A DNA stretch of 64,000 nucleotides from NCBI GenBank assembly GCA_012861695.1, contig JAAOOA010000011.1:932501-996500 (forward strand), written 5' to 3'. How positions within the stretch are numbered: the first letter of the stretch is position 1; the number at the start of each line of letters is the position of its first letter. The translations under genes and the position numbers were made by a program. Shown here piece by piece: positions 11,641 to 64,000 of the stretch. This stretch comes from Trematomus loennbergii. Its lineage: Eukaryota; Chordata; Actinopteri; Perciformes; Nototheniidae. The notes below the pieces were generated by a model, which had not been told where the DNA came from, did no database searches, and saw nothing but the letters and a program-made list of their open reading frames with translations.

Positions 11641-12261
11641 ACTATTAGTTAGAAGGTGGTTGTGAATACTTCTTCATCCAGTAATAAAGGATGAGAGTAA
11701 TTATTCTTTAATTTCCCCTACCATTCTTACTTTTCATTTTATGAGTGGGGTTGCTTCAGGCTATAGGAATAATTCTGAGGAGCAGTTTAAAGGACATGAG
11801 GAGCAGATTGAGAACCACATGTCAGACTGACAGTGAGGTGCTCCATCACAGGGCTGACACCATGTTCCTCTGTATGAATGTGTTCTCAGCCGAGAGCTCT
11901 GCGGTGCCACAGGCACAGTCGTGACTCGTTTGCATAGATACCGTCCCTGCTTCCGGTCCTTTTTTTTTTATAACTTGTCGCTGTGCATATATTGCAAGTG
12001 AACTTTTACTTCCTTGTACACAGATAGAGGAACTGGCCGGTTTGCGGCTGGCCTTTTTGTCAACACTCTACATCCTCTGCAGCTCCTTTCATGACTTTCA
12101 AACCATGATCAGATAGAAAAGAAGCGGCAACAGAGCTGAAGGACCACCTCACACAGGTCAGACTTTACTTTGTTATATCACAATGATAAGTGAGCAGCAG
12201 CGGGTCAACTGCTGCTGCTAGAACCGTTCGAAAAGAGGAGAGAAAACCCGCTTTCGACCGG

Positions 12262-12266
<5 letters not shown>

Positions 12267-12354
<88 letters not shown>
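12267..12354. repeat. (TG)n microsatellite
   Basis: About 44 TG units with one GG interruption. Confidence 0.96.
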
Positions 12355-12356
<2 letters not shown>

Positions 12357-12479
12357 TAGGCTACTACCGGTTCCATCGGAGTCGGAGGTTTGCTGGTTTC
12401 CCCATCACACTCACATCTATCCTCACATGTTGCTGTGGCCTAATGCTGAATACGGATTTTGAAAGTGGTTGAAAGTAAC

Positions 12480-12740
12480 TGTAGCCTACTTAAGTACAAT
12501 TTTAAGGGACATGTACTTTAGTTGAGTATTTCCATTTGATGGTCCTTTCTTCTTCTACTCCACTACAATTCAGAGGTAAATGGTGTACTTTTACTCCACT
12601 ACATTTATTTAATACAGGTAGTTACTTTACAGATCTGGATTAATGATGTGAAATATAATCAAGTCTTAAATCAGACTTTAGTTCCACCTGGAGTAAATTC
12701 ACAAGCCCCTGCAGTATACAAAGTCATTCAAACTAGCTGT
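12480..12740 (+). repeat. partial copy of the TACTTT/AGTAC interspersed repeat
   Basis: Matches 11094-11280 closely (TTCAGAGGTAAATGGTGTAC, GTATACAAAGTCATTCAAAC) and then breaks off. It gives the uninterrupted form of the site into which the 38744-45545 element inserted. Confidence 0.7.
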
Positions 12741-12825
12741 GTAGAAAATATTTATATATTTATTTCTTAAGGTAATTCCCTTTGAACAAAAAGGGCTTGG
12801 TATGAAGAGTGACCATTTTACTTAA

Positions 12826-13495
12826 AGGGACCTATCATCCAAAATGCACTTTTTGATGTCTTTTATACATAAATATGTGTCCCCGGTGTCCCGGGGAACT
12901 CACGCAGCGTCAGAAAATAAAACCCTTTCTCTTTTCCTCCGTACCCAAATCTTTTAAAAACGGGGGTACAACGAGCAGATACAGATTTGCTGCCGATATG
13001 ACGTAAAATCAGCGGCGGACCCACAGAAAGTTGCTATCAGAATCAATGCCTGACGTGTTTTGGACGTAATCTCGCTAACACTCAGAGCTAACCTGTACTG
13101 TAGAGCACATGTGTTTAAAAAGCAGTACATATAAAAAGGAACTCAACTTGTGGTAAACCCGCAAAAGAGAAAAAGCATTTGAGCTCCATACTGTTTCAGA
13201 AATAATCCTTGATGTGGTTTAGAACAGGATGGCGTTTTATCACAGCAGAATTTAACTTTATCTCCGGTAGAATTCTGATCAGGCATTAGCTCCGCCTCCT
13301 CTTTTTTGTTTTTTCAAGTTAAGGACCCAAATTCCGCGTTTCACTAACAGGGCTGCAAAAGAGGGGTGTGAGCAGTATGAGGCATGGCTACAATGGGTGA
13401 TCTGTTTGGTATTTTAAGCAAAAAACTTCTCAGACATGTTTTGTATAGGTATGGCCCTACAATATATTTTTCAAATATAGCATGATAGGTCCACT
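12826..13495. mobile_element. non-autonomous DNA transposon with TTAA duplication
   Basis: Inverted ends AGGGACCTATCAT and, reversed, AGTGGACCTATCATG, flanked by TTAA on both sides (12822-12825, 13496-13499). TTAA duplication is typical of piggyBac and Kolobok. No transposase frame. A partial relative lies at 33465-33895. Confidence 0.65.
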
Positions 13496-14111
13496 TTAAT
13501 ATTTAATAAAACTCCTCATTTATATACTGTATGTTATATCAGTTTAAATGTGTTGATCCATTACAAATAAAATGCAGTCTAATATAAATACATGCATCAT
13601 TTAATATAGTTATAATGTTGAACTACTGCAGTTTTTTGTTTTGTTGTTAAATCATAATGTAAATGTAAATGAGAGGTGGAAGTACATTTACTCTAAACTG
13701 AGACCATTTTGGGATACTTGTTATGTATTTCCATTTTATGTTACTTTACAATCCACTTCATTTATGTGACAGCTAAAGTGACTTGTAATTTAAAGTAGAT
13801 TAAAAAAGAGAAATATACATTAGCAGTTTAATGATGATGTATTATTGTAGGTTAAGCTGCCCAGCAGTGTGTATTATAAAGTTGTTTCAATGTATCCTCA
13901 TTACCAACTGCAACAGTGTGATGTTCACATTAAGGCATATCAAATATGACTTAATAGTAAGATTGGATTATGAGTACTTTTACTTTTGCTTTAGTTGAAT
14001 GCATGACTTGTACTTCAATGTGTAACCTTTTGAACAAAAATGTTCTACATCCAGAGTAAGCACTCATTTATTATATGTTTTGTGGACAGCCCTGGCCCAA
14101 TTCAACCCCTC

Positions 14112-14141
14112 AAGGTTCAAGGTTCAAGGTTCAAGGTTCTT
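14112..14141. repeat. short (GGTTCAA)n tandem repeat
   Basis: Four copies of AAGGTTC leading into TTTATTGTC, a join often seen at fish retroelement 3' ends. Confidence 0.6.
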
Positions 14142-14486
14142 TATTGTCAATCTGACATAGCTACAGAGTAATTATGCAGTTGAAAATCTTATGTCACAGG
14201 CTTCTCCTCCAACAATGCAACAATAACATAATAACAGTAAGAGCATGAGCAATACAAAAATAATAATAGTTAAAAATGAAATAAAGTTATGATGTGGAAT
14301 AGTGCAGTACGAGTCTATATACAAGTTATTGGAATGATATATATATATATTAGGTATTAGAAACATACTACTGAGTAGCAGATGAATGTTTGATGTTGTT
14401 TCAACAGTTCAATTTTTTAACAGTCTCACCCTGGTTATAATCCTGTCTCTAATATCTATTTTTATGTCAGTATAAAAACCTGTCTG

Positions 14487-14625
14487 AAACTAACAGCTAA
14501 CAGCTAACAGCTAACAACCAACAGCTAACAGCTAACAGCTTACAACCAACAGCTAACAGCTAACAGCTTACAACCAACAGCTAACAGATAACAGCTTACA
14601 ACCAACAGCTAACAACCTCTTATAG
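14487..14625. repeat. tandem repeat of AACAGCTAACAGCTTACAACC type
   Basis: Units of about 8 and 31 bases built from ACAGCTA and ACAACCA, repeated four to five times. Confidence 0.85.
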
Positions 14626-14952
14626 CCAGAGCTCAGGTACTGTTTGTGTGCTCATTGTATTGAAGACCCTGAAGTTAATAGATCATTTCCATCGTGTTTA
14701 ATCAATGGTATCATTGAAAAGGTTTGTACTAAAATGACCTCTGCTTTAACCTTTTGGCAGGTGAAATTAACATTGAAATGTTGTTAGAGCTGCATTAATC
14801 AGTTTTTGGCCATAAGAAGCCACAACACACGGAGATACACAACATTCCTGACGTGTTTATTGTCCTATCTTTTTATTATGGCTAAAGATAAGTAGTTGAC
14901 AGACATTGAGCACTATAATTGGTCATTCTGAGTCATCTTTCTGAGACAGCGT

Positions 14953-15621
14953 ATAGAGAGGCGAAGTCCCGCCCTTCTACTTCCGCCCCATGGGACCATA
15001 TTTCGGAAAAATTATGTATTGAAGTCAATGGGGAGAGAAAGATTATCTTTCGATCCCGTTTGAATTGTGCCACGAATTTGAATTGTGCCACGAATTACAC
15101 ATATGATGTTTGTCAATCTTAAAAATCATTTCCATGTCAAAAAAGTCACAGTTTGTCGTAAAACTGTTGAAATATAAGACTATGAAAAATACGCAACTAG
15201 AAAGACTACAAATCCCAGAGTCGCGTAAGTGATGTCATTAACGTTACACATTACACTCGTGTTACTCACCGAAACCTTGTAAAGCCGGTCCCGCATGCTG
15301 GCTCTTACGGAACCGACTAACTCCCCTTGTGTGTATGTACAGCTCTCAACATGCCCAGACTTGGAGTGATTTTCACCTCTTTTAATACTTTTCGCCTCAT
15401 TCTGAAAGAAAGAGGTGAAATGTGCCAATGTGACGGCCGTCTTGGTGTTGGTGACGTGTGCGAGATCTTTTAAATTGACAAACATCATATGTGTAATTCG
15501 TGGCACAATTAAAACGGGATCGAAAGATAATCTTTCTCTCTCCATTGACTTCAATACATAATTTTTCCGAAATAAGGTCCCATGGAGGTCCACCGGAAAG
15601 GGAGGGACTTCGCCTCTCTAT
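14953..15621. mobile_element. foldback-type element with about 160-bp inverted ends (copy A)
   Basis: The left arm (ATAGAGAGGCGAAGTCCC ... TGTGCCACGAATTACACATA) is repeated in reverse complement at 15465-15621. The left arm carries a short local duplication of TTTGAATTGTGCCACGAA. The middle is about 330 bp without a gene. The related copy B at 49115-50234 carries a THAP-like fragment, suggesting a P-element relation. Confidence 0.75.
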
Positions 15622-16682
15622 TAGGGCAACATTTGGTAAAACTTTTTTTAAACAAAAAGATCTGAGCTATTTCAGTTTTTTTCTGGTAGAGGAACCACAT
15701 GGCTTCACTTTACAACGTTGGAACGACCTTATCAGAGAATCCATTGGTACTGTAAACAGGGAATGCCAACACACATGTTAGTGAGGAGTGTCTAATAGTA
15801 TGCACAGGGATATTCTTGCATCTGTCTATTACGTTGTCCTCATCCAATAATATAGTATTTGCTTGTGTATCGGCCAAAAAACCACTGTGTGTCTTTAAAG
15901 TCCGGATGCTTGTAAAACCATGTTGTAGTACCAAGTATTTTCACAGTGCTAAATCTGATAGGAAAGTATAAATTGTAGGCCTGTTAACATTAACGTGTTA
16001 ACGCTTGCTATTCATCTTGAATCCTTAAAGTGTTAAAGAAAAAATTAACGCAAATAATCACATGACCAAGTTTGATCCCAACTTCCTCCCATAATTCCTG
16101 GGCAGATTTTAACCATAAATTGCATGGCAGCGAAAGGCAAATAGAGTAGAGGGACTGACACAAGCTACATGTGCTGCACTGACTGCCCTCCTCAAAATAC
16201 AAGTAAATACTGGTATTTGTAACTTAAACGCAATTAAAACAATTATATATATGGCAAGCATCTGCGTGTTTTGTGTGATGGGGTTGATCCAACCTCGCAA
16301 AACAAAGCCATGTGGTTCCTTGACAAATACAAAAAAAGTTTTTCTCATACATTTCCGGCTTTAATGTGAGTTCTTCTCTTTTATGACTTTAAAGTTTATA
16401 GCTTCAAAGAAAGTCATTTGTTTTTTTATAATAAATGTGAATCTTTAATGTCCAAAAAATATTTTTCTCAGAATATCATCCCCTTGCCTTAATTGTTCTG
16501 TATGAAAGTTAATCCAATATTTAGTATCCTTTTAGCTCTTTCACACACACAGTCTGTCTTAATGTTCTTGTGTGTTTGTTTGTGTGCATGTGCGTGTATG
16601 TGTGTGCTGTTTGCATCGTACCCCCCTGTGCTGAAAAGAGATACAGTATTCTTGTACTTAAGTACCGTACTTGAGTACATGT

Positions 16683-17015
16683 TAGGGCTGCTCGATTATG
16701 GCAAAAATCATAATCTCGATTATTTGGGTCAATAATTGATATCACGATTATTAAAAACGATTATCCATTTACTTTGAAAACATCCATTTATTGGAGAAAA
16801 AAAATTTGAACAGTATGTTTTTACATTTGATTACCCTGAACTTTAAGTATAATTCAACTGAAAAACCAATACAAAAAAAAATTTATTTGAAAAAAAAAAA
16901 TAAAAGTAATAATAATAATAAAAAAGAATCGTTTTATTTCGATTACGTTGTTTTCGTAATCGTTGCAAGCCATAATCGTAATTGCGATTAAAATACGATT
17001 AATTGAGCAGCCCTA
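16683..17015. mobile_element. hAT-type MITE with perfect 8-bp duplication
   Basis: Ends TAGGGCTGCTCGATTATGG and, reversed, TAGGGCTGCTCAATTAATCG. The flanks are GTACATGT on both sides (16675-16682 and 17016-17023), an exact 8-bp target duplication as expected of hAT. It is 333 bp, A/T-rich, and has no transposase. Confidence 0.85.
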
Positions 17016-17023
17016 GTACATGT

Positions 17024-18775
17024 ACTTTGTTACTATCCAACACTGGTATTTGGGTTGTACTGGTGTATACAGTATGAGTGATTGTTCCTGTGTGTATCTC
17101 AGGACACATTAACAGAACATCATGTTAGTGTTCAGCACACAGGATCATCACATCCTTATTTCATGTAAACACAGGTTTACCTGAGGCAGCTGGTGTGTGT
17201 TTGCGTGACATGAACATAGTGTACACAGTGTGTGAGGTAGTGATGCAGTATGAGGAAACCTCCGCTCTGAATAATGCTGCAGTGATCTCACAGGGACAGT
17301 CCCTGCAGGGTAAAGGTCTCTGCCGGGGAAACAGTGGAACAGTGGTGTGATAATGTCTGTTAATCATTCATTTCCATGCAAAACATTCAAGAATGTGTTT
17401 TGGTTTTTGTGATTCAGGTTTAAATACATATAATAAATATAAAACATATTGTATATTATATTCAATTTTTTAAATATATAATTCAGTGTAGAAAAGGCAG
17501 ACAATGAATATTAACACTACATTAACACTCTCTGTGTTGTTTTGATATCTCTCCGGTCATTTGCAAGTTAAATATTAGATATTGACCTTCAACTCTCCCC
17601 TCATCTGTGTGCCCACACTATTTCTAACTCACGTCTTTATGACATCATCTTACACCATCACTGCACTACAAAGCCCTAATTCTTTTCAGTCGTAAAAATG
17701 CACTGTTGCATAGGGAGTCACATTTTCATTGACACACATCTGCTGTAAGGCAGTGGGGACTACAACTGCAGTGTCTTTATCCAACAGTTCTGTCCAGTCT
17801 CATGACAGTATCCATAGCAACAATCGTACATTCAAGGCATCCCATTCCATCCTTATTTTTACCAATGCCTATTCTACTTTTCCGCTCAAAATCTTCAAGC
17901 ACTGAACTTATGGTGTGCTGTTGGAATGAAATGAATGATTGATATAGAGAATAAGTAAGTGAATGGAAATGAGGAAAAGAGAGTGATTATAATATCATGA
18001 AGTGAAGTAGAGAGAGAGCACGGTCACAATAACGTGTGTTTCAGAGCTCTAACATCGCATTTAAAATGATTAGCTCTTGCGTACGTGGGGAAAGTATGTG
18101 ATATTTCTGCGGACCCTCAGCTGCAGGGGGAGGGCCCACAATCCAAACATCCCTGGAACAAACAGAGGTATAACATTTCCATTTCAAATTTGAAAGGGAA
18201 ATTGTTTTGTGATGAGGGAGTTCATTTACCTAAAGACAATGTGACTGACCATGAAGTTGTAATTCTGCGCTCTTGTTCTGGGCTTGGGTTTGGGACTGTC
18301 CGTATTTTTGTTGTAAAACTTTAACCGTTTTACAGTGGGTTTTGACTTCATGGAAGTTAATTGTAACATTTTGGTCGTCTCAAATTGTCTTCAGCAGCGT
18401 TCAGTTGTACTTTGCTCCACCGTCCACAAAAAGACCAAGAGGGTGATGATTGAAATGTTAAATTAAATTCTGTAGTTCACAAAACAATGGGTGACTGAAC
18501 AGTGTCTATATCTATATGAGATGCTGGCCGAACAGTTTGTTGGCTGATATCCTGGTTGTTGTAATGAACATGTGTGTCCTCTTGTTTTATTCACCTTTTT
18601 GAGCTGCCTTCACGTCTACTCAGGAGCTAGCTATCTTTGATGGATCATTTTTGAAGAATTTGTGTACTCGACCCAAAACACCTAAGGCAGCTGAAAAAAT
18701 ATAGACTACCTGCTTGTTTGTTTCATTATGGACAACAGAAGGGACTGATGAGTGTCTCTTTGTCCCCTGTCTCAG
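17024..18775. other. intergenic / plcg2 5' region, no recognised feature
   Basis: No repeats with clear ends and no coding match. The plcg2 promoter and any non-coding first exon may lie here or in the repeat-rich part upstream, but no core promoter motif could be picked out with confidence. Confidence 0.45.
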
Positions 18776-62554
<43,779 letters not shown>

Positions 62555-62929
62555 GTGGGAGCACAGCAGCTTCAGTTCTCATCATCTAACTATGATCTTT
62601 GTTTCTGTCACTCACCCTCAGAGGGACATATACATATACAGATACAAAATATGTCAACGATAATACAAAAAGAACGAGAAAAGAAAAAGCCATTTCACAC
62701 TTATCATACATGATGCCTGTTGCAATGGTCTGAGTTCATCTATCACACACATTACCGCAGCAATTCATAAACATTACATATATTTTTAAACTGTTGACTA
62801 TTATATATACTATACTATAATCTTACATATCATTTGTTTACTAGGAGCATGATTTCTGTACACTATTCTGAAATGACTTTTCAGTTCTGCCTTCTCTTAC
62901 CTCTTTTGATACATTTCAGATTCAATATA

Positions 62930-63172
62930 TAGACCCTCCAGAAAAACGCGGGCTAAAATCCTTGATTATGCGGGCTAAAATCCTTGATTATGCGATTAAA
63001 CATGCGGGGTTTTTATGCGAAATATGCGGAGAAGTTGCGAAATATGCGGCAATATGCGAAATATGCGAAAAGTTGCGAAATATGCGGGAGGCGGAAAAAA
63101 GGTGATTTTCTCCCACACCCTGTTACTAGGCTACTACTGAATGAAAGGAAGCCCTTTTAAAGAGTTCCTATG

Positions 63173-63214
<42 letters not shown>

Positions 63215-63750
63215 CACACACACACACACACCTCCGCCTCATTCTGTTTTCATTTACCCGTTCGTTATCTGACCAGCTTCAATCTTGTATGTTCCAACAC
63301 ACAGTTGCACCGGGTGCAGAATAGTTTCCCCCCACTTTCGTGCAAGACATCTGCGTACTGCTTTGCCCGGTCTTTAGCAGAAATGTTCGTAGGCAAATGG
63401 GATGGATTCGATTTGTTCATCTTGGTCAGAGCCGTATAATAGTATAATTATAATAGTATATAATAATAATAGTATAATAGTAGGCTATATATAATAATCT
63501 ATATGGCGCTGATCTTGTTGCTTTTCTCTCTCGTGTGAGTTCCACACATTCACTCTACGGTGTTATTTACCTGCGCGAGCTGATGACATCACTACTTCAC
63601 GTTAACTTTTTTTTCCCTCAATTTTGTGTGGAAAAATGCGGGGATTATGCGACCTTTTAAGAAATATGCGGCCTTTTAAAAATATGCGCTATTTTGCTGA
63701 TTATGCGGTAAATTATGCGATCGCATAATCGCGTTTTTCTGGAGGGTCTA
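62930..63750. mobile_element. 821-bp element with TAGACCCTCCAGAAAAACGCG ends and TATGCG subterminal repeats
   Basis: The two ends are perfect 21-base inverted repeats, flanked by AATATA on both sides (62924-62929, 63751-63756). Many copies of TATGCG and TTGCGAAATATGCGG lie just inside both ends, on opposite strands. A (CA)n tract and a fragment like 49434-49450 lie inside. No transposase. The superfamily was not recognised. Confidence 0.8.
63177..63231. repeat. (CA)n microsatellite
   Basis: CA tract with one AA step inside the 62930-63750 element. Confidence 0.95.
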
Positions 63751-63756
63751 AATATA

Positions 63757-64000
63757 GAGTAATCAATGAAAATTAATGAAATAAAATAGAAGATAAATAA
63801 AATAAAATATTATACATACTGTACATAAGAACAAATAATGTGCAATAGGAAGATAAAATAAGATTAATAAATATAAGGAAATAAAGTAAACTGAACATTA
63901 GAAGGTCAAATTCAATTAAAAAAGCATATGGAGTTATGTGTAAAATACTGATCAATGTTAGATATGTTGTGGACAACTACATATTATGTATCCGTAATAT
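63757..64000. other. plcg2 intron 29, no recognised feature
   Basis: A/T-rich sequence; the next plcg2 exon is not reached. Confidence 0.6.

Overview
The window is vertebrate, almost certainly ray-finned fish, genomic DNA. The evidence is two multi-exon vertebrate genes with GT-AG introns, very dense (TG)n and (AC)n microsatellites, tRNA-derived SINEs of a fish type, LINE tails typical of teleosts, hAT, pogo-like and P/THAP-like DNA transposons, a Ty3/gypsy element, and a long Helitron-like repeat.

Gene layout, both on the + strand: (1) 1584-6767 is the 3' end of meak7 (tldc1), four exons that encode most of the TLDc domain and the C-terminal tail; upstream exons lie outside the window. (2) 6768-18775 is intergenic and full of nested repeats. 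(3) 18776-62554 is plcg2 (phospholipase C gamma-2), 29 recognisable coding exons in colinear order: N-terminal PH, EF hands, catalytic X box, first half of the split PH, nSH2, cSH2, tyrosine linker, SH3, second half of the split PH, Y box and most of C2. The last plcg2 exons (end of C2 and the C-terminal tail) lie beyond 64000. meak7 is followed tail-to-head by plcg2; both genes lie on the distal long arm of human chromosome 16.

Four coding exons (one in meak7, three in plcg2) each need exactly one extra base to stay in frame, each time at a C or short C run, while all splice sites and the other 29 exons are intact. This looks like systematic single-base loss in the assembly rather than gene decay.

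Introns and spacers hold the rest: a 45-bp minisatellite whose unit is a hairpin with a loop found in both orientations, a 21-bp minisatellite, a 17-bp minisatellite that abuts a 5' splice site, and a GA-rich minisatellite. There are also several complete mobile elements with exact target-site duplications. The most unusual block is 38744-45545: a copy of another repeat resumes exactly on the far side, so its ends are known. It has no target duplication, sits between A and T, and ends in a hairpin plus CTAG, which are Helitron-like features. A second, reversed copy of the family occupies 56485-59195 and splits a Ty3/gypsy element, which itself contains a LINE lacking its 3' half.

Nothing in the window is an operon or a coordinated accessory gene system. 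The two host genes are ordinary eukaryotic genes; the interest lies in the repeat architecture.
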